Assembly (NCBI GenBank): GCA_003164455.1 | Contig: PLTJ01000064.1 | Span: 1 to 45,891, forward strand | DNA length: 45,891 bases | Reading direction: 5' to 3' | Origin: Acetobacteraceae bacterium | Lineage (GTDB): Bacteria; Pseudomonadota; Alphaproteobacteria; Acetobacterales; Acetobacteraceae | Shown here: positions 33,076-41,853 of the stretch, in pieces | Layout: each line of letters starts with the position of its first letter | How positions within the stretch are numbered: the first letter of the stretch is position 1 | Notes under the pieces: model-generated | What the model saw: the letters and a program-made list of their open reading frames with translations, nothing else | Database searches by the model: none | Told to the model about the DNA's origin: nothing | Translations under genes and position numbers: made by a program

Positions 33076-33540
33076 CTAGGGCTCGGCGTGCAGTTTCTTG
33101 GCCCAGCGCATCACATGCTCGCCAACGGCCACCGTCTCGTTATGCTGGTTGACCGCCTCGACCTTCGCGATGCTGCGGCCACGCTGTTTGTCGACCTGGG
33201 CCACGGTGTAGTGCACGGTGACGGTATCCCCGAGTCTGACCGGTTTGAGGAAGCGGATTTTGTCGTAGCCAGAGGAGACGGGGAAATCGCTCAGCCCCTC
33301 CTTGTGGATGACATGGGCGATGCTGATCGTCGAGGCCGTGGACATGAAGCCGACGATCAGCGCCCCGTGAGCGATGCGTCCGCCCAGGTTGGAGTGTTCC
33401 CGCATATACTGGTCATTGACATGGGTGTCGCTGAAATCGCCGGTGATGCCGGCGAACAGCGAGACCTCCGTTTCGCCTACGGTCTTGGCAAACGTGTAGT
33501 GCTGGCCAACCTCGACGAAGTCCAAACCGGAATTTGCCAT
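33076..33540 (-). CDS. MaoC-family hydratase (hot-dog fold)
   Basis: The 154-residue protein starts at MANSGLDFVEVGQ behind GCAGGGAAA; an upstream codon at 33660 would run through the operator region. The hydratase-2 motif is present: FAGITGDFSDTHVNDQYMRE (Asp and His catalytic) followed by GGRIAHGALIVGFMST. Such proteins hydrate 2-enoyl-CoA thioesters. A CoA transferase is encoded 2.2 kb away in the same direction, so a CoA-thioester pathway is plausible. A LacI-type palindrome lies 86 bases upstream, in the region shared with the divergent Gfo/Idh gene. Confidence 0.9.
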   Translation of the reverse strand: MANSGLDFVEVGQHYTFAKTVGETEVSLFAGITGDFSDTHVNDQYMREHSNLGGRIAHGALIVGFMSTASTISIAHVIHKEGLSDFPVSSGYDKIRFLKPVRLGDTVTVHYTVAQVDKQRGRSIAKVEAVNQHNETVAVGEHVMRWAKKLHAEP

Positions 33541-33625
33541 TTTTTCCCTGCCCTGCGGGACGTGTGGTTGCTGCCCAACAGACCGGCTTCGCGAGACCAT
33601 TGACACGATGAACGTCGGACTGTTA

Positions 33626-33639
33626 TGTAAGCGGTTACA
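33626..33639. promoter_or_regulatory. LacI-type operator (site 1)
   Basis: TGTAAGCGGTTACA is a 14-bp near-perfect palindrome (TGTAA/TTACA) with a central GC-rich step, typical of LacI-family operators. It lies between the divergent MaoC and Gfo/Idh genes and matches two sites at 37369 and 37516 at 11 of 14 positions. The regulator is probably the LacI protein encoded at 40488. Confidence 0.65.
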
Positions 33640-33739
33640 GCATGTTTGGCCGTGCGTCAAGAGCCGGTCTGGCGTTGTCGGAATCCGACCGTTCCGTGGC
33701 GCCGGCGACGATCGGTTACGACAACAGGGAGGGTATCCG

Positions 33740-34699
33740 ATGGCTATCGGGCACGTCGAAGCTCAGGCCGCTGATCCAATGGTGGTGTCGAGCCCGCAAT
33801 TGCGGGTGGGAGTTGTCGGCGCTGGCGCCTGGGCCGGGGAGATTCATGTTCCAGTCCTATGCGCGCATCCCGGCGTGTCCCTGGTTGGAATCTGGAACCA
33901 CAACCCGCAACGGGCAAAGGCATTGGCCGAAGCGTACTCGACGACGGCGTTCGACAGTTATGATGCGATGCTGGAGGCGGTCGACGTGGTCAGCTTCGCG
34001 GTGCCACCGGACGCACAGCCAGCCCTCGCCCAAAAAGCAGCCCTCTCCGGACGACACTTGTTGCTGGAAAAGCCCATCGCCTTCTCACTGGCCGATGGCG
34101 AGGCTTTGGTCGATTTCATCGCCAAAGCGAACGTGGCATCGATCGTGTTCTTCACGCGGCGCTTCGAGGCGGAAGTGGCGAAAGAACTGGCCGCAATTGC
34201 CGAAGCGCGGAACTGGCAAGGCGCCACGGCCCGGTTTTTTTCGGGGGCCATGCTCCCGGGCACACCTTATACGAATTCGGTCTGGCGACAGCGGAGAGGG
34301 GCGCTCTGGGACATCGGACCCCACGCGCTATCCGTTCTATTGCCGATACTCGGGAACGTCGTTGCCGTGGAAGCGAAACGGCAAGAGCCGAAAATCACGC
34401 TCTTGCGGCTCACTCATGTCAACGGCGGCCAGTCGGATGTGGCCCTGAGTTTCCATGCTGAGCCCGCCGCGCAAGGCGAGAGCTATTGTTTCCGCTCGGG
34501 CAGCCAGACCGCGACGGTGGACGTTCGGCCGGCACGGCGCCGGGGCGCCTTCCACCATGCCGTTGACGCGCTCATTACGGCGGCGAAGACAGGGGCGCCG
34601 CATAGTTGCGATGTGCGATTCGGCTTACGCGTTCTGCAAATCCTGGTCGCGGCGGAAAGCAGCCTGCAGCGGGGAGTTGCGGTGCCGGTCGTTGCTTGA
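33740..34699 (+). CDS. Gfo/Idh/MocA-family oxidoreductase
   Basis: The 319-residue protein has a Rossmann domain with GVVGAGAWAGEIHVPVL (about residues 22-38) and the EKP motif (LLLEKPIAFSLADGEALVDF) of this family, then the alpha/beta C-terminal domain. Members oxidise or reduce sugars, inositols and similar alcohols with NAD(P). The start at 33740 follows CAGGGAGGG; the longer frame from 33608 crosses the operator and is rejected. At 319 residues it is slightly shorter than usual (330-380). It is divergent from MaoC and convergent with the ketopantoate-reductase-like gene. Confidence 0.88.
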   Translation: MAIGHVEAQAADPMVVSSPQLRVGVVGAGAWAGEIHVPVLCAHPGVSLVGIWNHNPQRAKALAEAYSTTAFDSYDAMLEAVDVVSFAVPPDAQPALAQKAALSGRHLLLEKPIAFSLADGEALVDFIAKANVASIVFFTRRFEAEVAKELAAIAEARNWQGATARFFSGAMLPGTPYTNSVWRQRRGALWDIGPHALSVLLPILGNVVAVEAKRQEPKITLLRLTHVNGGQSDVALSFHAEPAAQGESYCFRSGSQTATVDVRPARRRGAFHHAVDALITAAKTGAPHSCDVRFGLRVLQILVAAESSLQRGVAVPVVA

Positions 34700-34736
34700 A
34701 CGCGTCCGGTGAACCCTGTGAAGTTCGCTTTCTCCC

Positions 34737-35696
34737 TCAGGCGTACCGGGATTCGATCCCTCTGACCATGGCGGCGAGCGTCTGCAGGGTCGGAGTCGGA
34801 ACGCCGTGTACCTCGCCCAGCCGGATCACGCTGCCGTAGATCGCGTCCAGCTCGCTCGGCCGGCGAGCCAGGATGTCACGGCACATGCTGGTCCTGTTAT
34901 CCGCGGCGCCGCTGCCGACGATTGTGTCGAACAGGCCGAATCGCTCCGCTGTTGGCAAGATCACGCCTGACGCGGCGGCAACTGCCGCCGCTTCGTCCAT
35001 GGCGCGGCGTGCCGTCGCGGCCAGTTCCGGGATCGCCAGTACCTCCCCGATGCTCAGATCCGTGATCCCGCTGCTCGCCGAGAGGGCCACGTTCATCAGC
35101 AGCTTGCGCCATTTATGGTGCATGATGTCGTCGCTCGCCTCGACCGGCAGTCCGTGCAAGGTGAACAGCGCGGCGAGGTTTCCGGCTCGTTTGGATACGC
35201 CGCCGCCCATTTCCCCGATCAGGGTCGGCAGTTTTGCGTAGCTCCGCACGACGCCAGGCGCCTCCAGGGTGGCGCCTTGCGCGGTCAAGCCACCCAGCAC
35301 GACCTCATTGCCGAGGATCGCAGCGATGGCTTGCTCATTGCCAAGACCATTCTGAAAGGAGATTGCCACTGTACCGCGTGCCGCGGCCCCTTCGAACAGA
35401 GGCAAAACCGCAGCGGCGACGGTCGGCGTGTGCTGCGCCTTGCATTGGAAGAGCACGACATCGGCGGGTAAGATGCTGGCGACATCGGTGGTTGCGTTCA
35501 CCACGATGGTGCGACCCCCGCCTTCGCCGAGCATCACCAGCCCATGATCGCGGATGGCGTCCACATGGGACTGGCGACGGGCCAGCAAGGTGACATTCAA
35601 TCCGCCCTCTGCCAGCAGGCCGCCGAAAAGGCAGCCCATCGCTCCGGCACCTGCGACGACGACATGGAGGGTACGCGGCATGTCTTCAGGTGCCAC
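34737..35696 (-). CDS. Ketopantoate reductase-like (ApbA/PanE family) dehydrogenase
   Basis: The 319-residue protein has the N-terminal VVAGAGAMGCLFGGLLAEGG nucleotide-binding loop, a FQCKAQHT segment (family CK), FQNGLGNE and the catalytic lysine in HHKWRKLLMNVA. ApbA_C is complete. True PanE reduces 2-dehydropantoate; many paralogues in catabolic clusters reduce other 2-ketoacids. It starts with GTG at 35696, or ATG at 35681, directly after the CoA transferase stop (35700-35702), so the two are co-transcribed. Context favours a catabolic role over pantothenate synthesis. Confidence 0.88.
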   Translation of the reverse strand: MAPEDMPRTLHVVVAGAGAMGCLFGGLLAEGGLNVTLLARRQSHVDAIRDHGLVMLGEGGGRTIVVNATTDVASILPADVVLFQCKAQHTPTVAAAVLPLFEGAAARGTVAISFQNGLGNEQAIAAILGNEVVLGGLTAQGATLEAPGVVRSYAKLPTLIGEMGGGVSKRAGNLAALFTLHGLPVEASDDIMHHKWRKLLMNVALSASSGITDLSIGEVLAIPELAATARRAMDEAAAVAAASGVILPTAERFGLFDTIVGSGAADNRTSMCRDILARRPSELDAIYGSVIRLGEVHGVPTPTLQTLAAMVRGIESRYA

Positions 35697-35699
35697 GAA

Positions 35700-37298
35700 T
35701 CAGGTCGGAACGAATTGCCTGCGCGGGACGCGCGCTTGACTGGAAAGGCGCTTCATGTCGTCGAGAAGTCCCATCGGCTCGGGTGCAAACAGGCGTGCGT
35801 CCATCGTCTTCATTGTCCGCGACACGGCGGGGCGGAAGGCCATGCGGTCCAGCACATCGCGCTGCACATCAACGCCGGGGGCCACCTCCGTCAACTCCAA
35901 CATGCCGTTCACGGCACGAAATACGCAACGCTCCGTCACGAATAGCGCGCTCCGGCCTTCCTCCTGCGCGAACGCAGAGTTGTAGCAAACCTGCTCGATA
36001 TGCTCGACGAACTTGCTGTGCCGTCCCTCGCTGATGATACGCAGTCGGCCACCCTCGCACGCTACCTGCAGACCGCCAGCGGTGAACGTGCCACTGAACA
36101 CGACTTTCCGAGCGTTCTGACTGATATTGATGAAACCGCCGATGCCGACGATTCTGGACCCGAAGCGGCTGACATTCACGTTCCCCGCCGGGTCGACCTC
36201 CGCCGCCGACAGGAAAGCCACGTCCAGTCCGCCACCGTCGTAGAAGTCGAACTGATAAGGCTCGTCCACCATGGCATCATAGTTCTCGGCGGCCCCCGAA
36301 TCGCGGCCGGTCAGCGGAGCGCCGCCAATGAAACCTTGCTCGTTCGTGAGTACGATCAGGTCGAGGATCTCCTCCTCTGCTGCAATGGTGGAGATGCCGG
36401 TGCTGATCCCCGCGCCCAGATTGCAAACCGCACCCGGCACCAGCTCCATCGCGGCTCGCCGGGCGATGATCTTGCGGTGATCGAACGGCATACAGCGCAT
36501 GCCGTTCAGCGGCACGCGTAGCTCGCCGGCATAGCTCGGGCTGTAGTTCGTGTGGTAGGTCTGCCGCTGCTCTGGATCGACCACGACGTAGTCGACCAGA
36601 ATGCCGGGAATCTTGACCAGCTTCTGCGGCAACGTGCCACGCCGGGCCAGCCGCTTGACCTGCACCACCACCGCCGCACCCTGGCGGCGAGCGGCCTGTG
36701 CCGAGGAGATCATCTCCCCCGGAATGGCCTCCTGCTCCATCGTGATGTTGCCATCCTCGTCAGCGGTGGTGCCACGCAGCAGGACAACGTCCAACGCAAA
36801 CGGCTTGAAGCGCAGCCACTCCTTGCCGTCGATCTCCATTAACGCAATCAGGTCCTCGCGGGCACTCGGGCTCTGGCGCGCGCCGCCATGGCGCGGGTCA
36901 ACGAAACTGTGCAACCCAGTGCGGGTGATCAGCCCTGGCCGGCCGGCAGCCATGTCGCGCATGATCTGCGCCATCACGCCCTGCGGCAGCGTATAGGATT
37001 CGATCTTGTCCTGCATCGCGAGGTCGCTCAGCACTGGCGAATCGACCAGCGCGCTGGTGATGCTGCGGCGGAGCATGCCGGCGTGGGCAAATCGCGCGGC
37101 CCCCTTGGCGGCGTGGTCGCCCAGCCCGACGACATGGATCAGGCACAGGTCGCGCGGCGTCCCGGAAGTCAGGAATCGCTGCTCGATCGCTTCAAGGATT
37201 GCCTCGGGAATCGCGTGGCCGCCCCCGGAGCCGCTGACTAGGACGCTGTCACCGGTCTGCACGAGTTCGGCTGCTTGGCGAGCGCTGAGTAGTTGCAT
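35700..37298 (-). CDS. Acyl-CoA:carboxylate CoA transferase (family I, fused alpha-beta)
   Basis: The 532-residue protein (MQLLSARQAAELVQTGDSVL...) joins both halves of a class I CoA transferase, as in propionate CoA-transferase and YdiF. The N-terminal half has GSGGGHAIPEAILEAIEQRF; the C-terminal half carries the catalytic glutamate in LTNEQGFIGGAP, which forms a glutamyl-CoA intermediate. It would activate an imported carboxylic acid with CoA from acetyl-CoA or similar. The ATG at 37298 is chosen; the longer frame upstream runs through the operators. It precedes the ApbA/PanE-like gene and is divergent from the ABC transporter, sharing two operator sites. Confidence 0.9.
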   Translation of the reverse strand: MQLLSARQAAELVQTGDSVLVSGSGGGHAIPEAILEAIEQRFLTSGTPRDLCLIHVVGLGDHAAKGAARFAHAGMLRRSITSALVDSPVLSDLAMQDKIESYTLPQGVMAQIMRDMAAGRPGLITRTGLHSFVDPRHGGARQSPSAREDLIALMEIDGKEWLRFKPFALDVVLLRGTTADEDGNITMEQEAIPGEMISSAQAARRQGAAVVVQVKRLARRGTLPQKLVKIPGILVDYVVVDPEQRQTYHTNYSPSYAGELRVPLNGMRCMPFDHRKIIARRAAMELVPGAVCNLGAGISTGISTIAAEEEILDLIVLTNEQGFIGGAPLTGRDSGAAENYDAMVDEPYQFDFYDGGGLDVAFLSAAEVDPAGNVNVSRFGSRIVGIGGFINISQNARKVVFSGTFTAGGLQVACEGGRLRIISEGRHSKFVEHIEQVCYNSAFAQEEGRSALFVTERCVFRAVNGMLELTEVAPGVDVQRDVLDRMAFRPAVSRTMKTMDARLFAPEPMGLLDDMKRLSSQARVPRRQFVPT

Positions 37299-37368
37299 TG
37301 TGTCGGCTTCCTCGGACCCTGCCTGGTGCGAGCGCAGATCGGCCTTCAACGGCACGCCGCGCAGCGCA

Positions 37369-37382
37369 TGTAACCGGATACA
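37369..37382. promoter_or_regulatory. LacI-type operator (site 2)
   Basis: TGTAACCGGATACA is a 14-bp imperfect palindrome around central CCGG. An identical copy lies at 37516-37529, with the surrounding bases (CATGTAACCGGATACATA) nearly the same. This copy is 71 bases upstream of the CoA transferase start. Confidence 0.75.
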
Positions 37383-37515
37383 TACGGGCCCGGGCCTTGC
37401 AGTGTCAAACGCCGGTCCGGTCCGGTCGGAAGTTCCGAATTCGAGCGGATGCCGTCGATTCCAAACCGCATCACGGGGTCGCACGCGATAGCCCTTGCGA
37501 ACCCGGTCGCAATCA

Positions 37516-37529
37516 TGTAACCGGATACA
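37516..37529. promoter_or_regulatory. LacI-type operator (site 3)
   Basis: This is an exact repeat of site 2, in the same orientation, 147 bases away centre to centre (about 14 helical turns). The pair brackets the divergent promoter region of the CoA transferase and the ABC transporter; the spacing would allow looping by a LacI-family tetramer. Confidence 0.75.
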
Positions 37530-37630
37530 TAAGGACGCGATTGACCGGCCAGAACGGTCTTCGGAGGAAGCGGCATGCAGCAGACGGGAGACGACGTTCC
37601 TTGGCACCGACCGCACGCGGCGAGCCTGGC

Positions 37631-38464
37631 ATGACCGCGGATAATCCAGCGCCTCCCAGCGACCGCCGCCAGCGCAAAGGCATGGGCTACAGCGGCAACT
37701 GGACACTTCGACTACTTCGGCCGATCCTGCCGGCGCTCGTTTTCGTCGGGCTGATTGTGGCCTGGTGGCTCGCAGTTGCGTTGCTCAATATCCCTGTCTA
37801 CCTGCTGCCGCCGCCCCAGGACGTGCTGCCCCGGCTGTTCGCTGCGCGCCAGAGCCTCTGGATCAACAGTCTGGTCACGGTGGAGGAGATCGTCCTGGGC
37901 TTCGCCCTGTCGGTCATCACAGCCATACCGCTTGGCCTGCTGATCGCACTGTCGCCCACGGCGAAGCGCATGCTCTACCCCTTGCTCGTTTTCATTCAGT
38001 TGGTTCCCAAGATCGCAATTGCGCCCTTGTTCGTCGTCTGGATCGGCTTCGGCCCGACGTCGAAGGTGATGCTCACATTGCTGCTCACTTTCTTTCCTCT
38101 GTTGCTTGCCAGCATCGCCGGTTTCCAGATCCTCGACCAACGGTTCCTCTACCTGACCCGATCGATGGGTGCGACCGTCTGGCAGACCTTCCGCTACCTG
38201 CGCTTCCCTTCTGCGCTACCGGTCATCTTTGGCGGCCTGAAGACCTCAGCGACGATCGCCGCCACGGCTGCGATCGTCGCTGAGTTCGTCGGCGCCAACA
38301 AGGGGCTGGGCTACGTGCTGCTGCAAGCCACCGGAACACTCGATACGACACTTGTGTTTGCAGTCCTGTTCCTTCTGACGATCATCGGGCTGGCGCTGAA
38401 CAGCGTGGTCGAAGTCCTCGAATATCTGATGTCGCCCTGGCGCCGCCGGCGCGACGTGAACTGA
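37631..38464 (+). CDS. ABC transporter permease (SsuC/TauC type)
   Basis: The 277-residue protein has about six membrane helices and the BPD_transp_1 cytoplasmic EAA-type loop (YLTRSMGATVWQTFRYLRFP), followed by ALPVIFGGLKTSATIAATAA. It belongs to the nitrate/sulfonate/taurine/pyrimidine-precursor group. The start ATG 37631 is the first behind the operators; the leader is 30 residues longer than the first helix needs, so 37682 (MGYSGNW) is possible. It is first in a permease, binding protein, ATPase operon. The substrate, probably a carboxylate given the CoA transferase across the promoter, cannot be read directly. Confidence 0.9.
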   Translation: MTADNPAPPSDRRQRKGMGYSGNWTLRLLRPILPALVFVGLIVAWWLAVALLNIPVYLLPPPQDVLPRLFAARQSLWINSLVTVEEIVLGFALSVITAIPLGLLIALSPTAKRMLYPLLVFIQLVPKIAIAPLFVVWIGFGPTSKVMLTLLLTFFPLLLASIAGFQILDQRFLYLTRSMGATVWQTFRYLRFPSALPVIFGGLKTSATIAATAAIVAEFVGANKGLGYVLLQATGTLDTTLVFAVLFLLTIIGLALNSVVEVLEYLMSPWRRRRDVN

Positions 38465-38515
38465 ACCGTGTCTCTGCAACGCCTTAGACAAATCACAAGG
38501 AAACTGGAGGAGACA

Positions 38516-39565
38516 ATGACCGAAGGAAGATTGAGGACCCAGCGCGGCCGCGGCTGGCTGGCAGATGCGGTGGTGCTGCCTGTGCTCGCCGCAGCCATCA
38601 TGGGGACGCTCGCCGCCCCGGCCGCCGCCAAGGATCTTTATCCTGTCACTTTCCAACTCAACTATCCGGCGGCAGGCTTCAATGCCGGATTCGAATTGGC
38701 GGTACAGAACGGGCTTTACAGGGATGCCGGGCTGGACGTCAAAATTGAGCAAGGCAACGGTTCGCAAATCACCGCGCAGCTCGTTGCCGGCGGCAAGAGC
38801 GACATTGCCTTTGCCGATTCCGCGCCGGTGATGAAGCTTGTTTCGCAGGGCGCGAAGATCAAGGTTCTGGCGACTATTTTGCAAGGCAACCCGAACCAGG
38901 TGACGGCGCTGAAGAAGACCGGCCTGAAATCGGTTGCCGACATCAAAGGCCGGTCGGTGGCGCTGCCGAACGGCGGCTCTCAGGCAGCGATGTTCCCGCT
39001 TGTGCTGGCAGCGAACGGCCTGAAGGAATCCGATGTGCAACTTGTCAACATGCCACCGGAGTCGATGGTTGCGTCCCTTCTGCAGGGCAGGGTGGAAGTG
39101 ATTCTGGGCTCGATCGACAATTTCGCCATCGCGCTGAAATCCTTCGGCGCCGAGACGACCGACTTCCCGTTCATTGACAATGGCGCGCCGACGGTGTCGA
39201 CCTCCATCATCGCTTCCGAAAGCTTCCTCGCGGCGCATCCGGATATCGCCAGGGCGTTCGTCGCTGCGAGCCTGAAGGGCTGGAAGGCCGCCGTGGATAA
39301 TCCGACCGCCGCGGTTGCCGCCATGATGGCCATGTTTCCCGATGCCTCCGAGAAGCTCGCGCCGGCCCAGCTTGACGCCACAAAATTCCTGATGTGCGTC
39401 AACCACGCGAAGTACGTCGGCAAAGCGGAGCCCGCGCAATGGGCCGACACAGTTCGGATTCTGAGCGCGATCGACATCCTTCCTGCCAGCATTCCAGCTT
39501 CCGCCTACTACACCTACGACTATTTGCCGCCGGACTCGGAGTTGAGCCCATGTCCACTCAAGTGA
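38516..39565 (+). CDS. ABC transporter substrate-binding protein (SsuA/NMT1 family)
   Basis: The 349-residue protein starts at MTEGRLRTQRGRG behind GGAGGAG, with a signal peptide to about residue 40 (VLPVLAAAIMGTLAAPAAAK). The mature part has the NMT1/THI5-like pattern: VTFQLNYPAAGFNAGFELAV, GLYRDAGLDVKIEQGNGSQI, DIKGRSVALPNGGSQAAMF. Such periplasmic proteins bind sulfonates, pyrimidine precursors, aromatic acids or related anions. It lies 51 bases after the permease gene and 11 before the ATPase gene, the common SsuCAB-like order. A longer frame from a GTG at 38468 has no matching binding site. Confidence 0.9.
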   Translation: MTEGRLRTQRGRGWLADAVVLPVLAAAIMGTLAAPAAAKDLYPVTFQLNYPAAGFNAGFELAVQNGLYRDAGLDVKIEQGNGSQITAQLVAGGKSDIAFADSAPVMKLVSQGAKIKVLATILQGNPNQVTALKKTGLKSVADIKGRSVALPNGGSQAAMFPLVLAANGLKESDVQLVNMPPESMVASLLQGRVEVILGSIDNFAIALKSFGAETTDFPFIDNGAPTVSTSIIASESFLAAHPDIARAFVAASLKGWKAAVDNPTAAVAAMMAMFPDASEKLAPAQLDATKFLMCVNHAKYVGKAEPAQWADTVRILSAIDILPASIPASAYYTYDYLPPDSELSPCPLK

Positions 39566-39576
39566 TCTGACGAAAG

Positions 39577-40404
39577 ATGCGAAGCACGGTGACGACAGGG
39601 AACAGCGGCCTGCGTCTGGCGGCGACACGCGGTGTCCGGATCGAGATCGACGGCATCAACAAGGTCTACGGCGAAGGGACAGGGTACGCGTTCGAAGCCC
39701 TTCGCCCGACCACCGTCGACATCCGACCCGGCGAATTCGTTTCTGTCGTGGGACCGAGCGGATGCGGCAAAAGCACGCTGATGCTGATCGTCGCCGGCTT
39801 GCTGCGGGCCTCGCAGGGCACGGTTCTGGTGGACGATAAGCCGTTGTCGGGGCCACTCATCGACGTCGGCATCGCCTTTCAGGACCACCTCCTGCTCGAC
39901 TTCCGCACGGCGGAGGACAACGTTCTTCTGCCGGCCGTCATTCGCCGCTTGCCGCTCGCGCCGATTCGCGAGCGGACCCGGGAGCTGTTTGAGCGCCTCG
40001 GGCTGACGAAGGCGACGAACCGTTATCCGCACGAACTGTCTGGCGGCATGCGCCAGCGCGTGTCCTTGGCCCGCGCGCTGGTATTGCAACCGTCGGTGCT
40101 GCTGATGGACGAGCCCTTCGGTGCACTGGATGCGCTGACGCGGGTTCAGGTACGCCATGACCTCGAGCAGTTGTGGATGACGGAGCAACCAACGGTGCTG
40201 TTCATCACCCATAGCGTCGAGGAAGCGGTCGGGCTATCCGACCGGGTCCTGGTGATGGCGCCATCACCCGGCCAGGTCGTCGAGGAGTTGCGGATCGACC
40301 TTCCCCGACCTCGTCCGGTGGCGCTGGGTGAAAAGCCTGCTCTCGCCGCATATTCGAAGCGTATCTATGACCATTTTGCGCGGCTTGGGGTCATTCGTCG
40401 TTGA
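39577..40404 (+). CDS. ABC transporter ATP-binding protein (SsuB/TauB type)
   Basis: The 275-residue ATPase has Walker A GPSGCGKST (about residues 59-67), the Q loop AFQDHLLLDFRT, the signature LSGGMRQRVSLARAL, Walker B VLLMDEPFGALD and the H loop FITHSVEEAVGLSD. It is complete and drives uptake through the upstream permease. The start lies 11 bases past the stop of the binding-protein gene behind GAAAG. The gene ends 83 bases before the LacI gene, from which it is separated by a palindrome. Confidence 0.93.
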   Translation: MRSTVTTGNSGLRLAATRGVRIEIDGINKVYGEGTGYAFEALRPTTVDIRPGEFVSVVGPSGCGKSTLMLIVAGLLRASQGTVLVDDKPLSGPLIDVGIAFQDHLLLDFRTAEDNVLLPAVIRRLPLAPIRERTRELFERLGLTKATNRYPHELSGGMRQRVSLARALVLQPSVLLMDEPFGALDALTRVQVRHDLEQLWMTEQPTVLFITHSVEEAVGLSDRVLVMAPSPGQVVEELRIDLPRPRPVALGEKPALAAYSKRIYDHFARLGVIRR

Positions 40405-40444
40405 GCGGGCGGGTTTTCCCAGGCTTGGGGTGCCGGCCGACCTG

Positions 40445-40461
40445 ATGACCGGTCCGGTCAT
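40445..40461. promoter_or_regulatory. Palindrome upstream of the LacI gene, candidate autoregulatory operator
   Basis: ATGACCGGTCCGGTCAT is a perfect 17-bp palindrome (8-bp arms around a single T) 26 bases before the LacI start. It shares a CCGG core with the other operators but not the TGTAA arms. It could be the autorepression site or part of a weak hairpin after the ABC operon. Confidence 0.55.
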
Positions 40462-40487
40462 GGGGGACACTTGGACTGGGGGAGTTG

Positions 40488-41612
40488 ATGCGTAAGATGG
40501 ATCGTCGAAAATCCCAACCAGCATCCCCGATTCCGCCGACCAACGTTGGCCTGCGCGATGTTGCGAAAGCCGCCGGTGTCTCGACGGCGACGGTGTCCCG
40601 GGCGATGAACATGCCTGAGGTTGTCTCGGTGGAGCTGCGGGAACGCATTGCCACTGCCATCCGGGATCTTGGTTGGGTGCCGCATGGTGCCGCGCGCGCG
40701 TTGGCGACACGGCGCAGTGGCGCGATCGGGGCGGTGTTCCCGACCTTGTCCCATGGTGACTTCGCGCGCGCAGCGGAGGGCCTGCAAGGGGAACTGACGG
40801 CGCACGGCTACACCTTGCTGCTGGGATGCTCGCAATACGACCTGGCTCAGGAGTACCAACTCGTCCGCCAGTTTGTCGAAGGCGGCGTGGATGCGATTGC
40901 ATTGGTGGGAACCACGCACCAGACAGAACTGACCGAGTTGTTGACACGGCGCCGGGTGCCCTATGTCAACACTTTCAACTACGACCCCTTGCAGCAGGTT
41001 GATTGCATCGGGCCGGACAATCGGAAAGCCATGCGAGCCTTGGCCAATCACCTGATCGCGCAAGGGCATCGGAGGTTTGGGGTGATTGCTCAGTCCGTTC
41101 AGAATAACGATCGTGCGGCAGCGCGCCTGCAGGGCATACGGGACGCGCTCGCCGAAGCCGGGTTGTCCATCCGGCCGAACCATTTCACGGAAGGTCGATG
41201 GAGCATCGCCGAGGGACGCGCCTTGTTCAGCACCATCATCGCCCGCAATCCCTGGCCCACCGCCATCATCTGCGGCAACGCCTTCCTTGCTGTCGGCGCG
41301 GTACTGGAGGCGCTCAGCCGCAACATCAAGTTGCCAGGCGACCTGTCCATCGTGGGATATGACGACGTCGAGATCATGCGGGAGTTGCCGGTGCCGATTA
41401 CCACGCTCAGGGTGCGAAGCGATGACGTTGGGCGAAGGGCGGCGAACTATCTGATCGCGGCGCTCAATGGTCGGCGGACCGATATCGCGCTTGAGTGTGA
41501 CGTCGAAATAGTGGAACGACTTTCTTCTGGCCCGCCTCGCCGGCGACTGGCGGCAGGGCAGCACAAGGCTTTTGTATCGGGCGACGAGGGTCCGAAACGT
41601 CGCGAGCTGTAG
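40488..41612 (+). CDS. LacI-family transcriptional repressor
   Basis: The 374-residue protein has the LacI helix-turn-helix at about 20-45 (LRDVAKAAGVSTATVSRAMN) and hinge helix (AARALATRRSGAIGAVFP), then a periplasmic-binding-protein-like effector domain (CIGPDNRKAMRALANHLIAQ, AIICGNAFLAVGAVLEAL, LSIVGYDDVEIM). It resembles GntR/GalR-type members that respond to sugars or sugar acids. The ATG 40488 follows GGGGGAG closely; the ATG at 40497 is an alternative with more usual spacing. Palindromes at 33626, 37369 and 37516 make the neighbouring divergent operons its likely targets. Confidence 0.93.
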   Translation: MRKMDRRKSQPASPIPPTNVGLRDVAKAAGVSTATVSRAMNMPEVVSVELRERIATAIRDLGWVPHGAARALATRRSGAIGAVFPTLSHGDFARAAEGLQGELTAHGYTLLLGCSQYDLAQEYQLVRQFVEGGVDAIALVGTTHQTELTELLTRRRVPYVNTFNYDPLQQVDCIGPDNRKAMRALANHLIAQGHRRFGVIAQSVQNNDRAAARLQGIRDALAEAGLSIRPNHFTEGRWSIAEGRALFSTIIARNPWPTAIICGNAFLAVGAVLEALSRNIKLPGDLSIVGYDDVEIMRELPVPITTLRVRSDDVGRRAANYLIAALNGRRTDIALECDVEIVERLSSGPPRRRLAAGQHKAFVSGDEGPKRREL

Positions 41613-41826
41613 GCAAGTCGCGGCGATGGCGCCGGCTCATCAGTGTCCGCGGGAAATGCATGTTTCTTGAACCAACATATCTGACGGCAATGCACATGTT
41701 TTTCCGCAAAGGTACGATGGACGATCACCGCGTACAAAGGGGCAGCACGAACTGGCCGATTGCACCGCCCGGGCCGGTCTGCTAGAGAATCAACGAGAGC
41801 CCGACTGGGCCAGGAGGAGAGGAACG

Positions 41827-41853
41827 ATGGCAAAGCGCTCGGTTGCACCGTAA
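41827..41853 (+). CDS. Eight-codon upstream frame coupled to the SDR gene
   Basis: The strong ribosome binding site GGAGGAGAGGA (41812-41822) is spaced correctly for ATG 41827, not for the SDR start 26 bases on. The short frame encodes MAKRSVAP and its stop overlaps the SDR start codon (TAATG). This looks like a translational coupling device or leader; it may also be the true start region of the SDR in a mutated state. Confidence 0.45.
   Translation: MAKRSVAP

Noticed and set aside
38246-39628. 460-codon minus-strand frame opposite the ABC transporter genes
   Set aside because: It mirrors the codon structure of the strongly supported substrate-binding and permease genes and has no start signal or motif.
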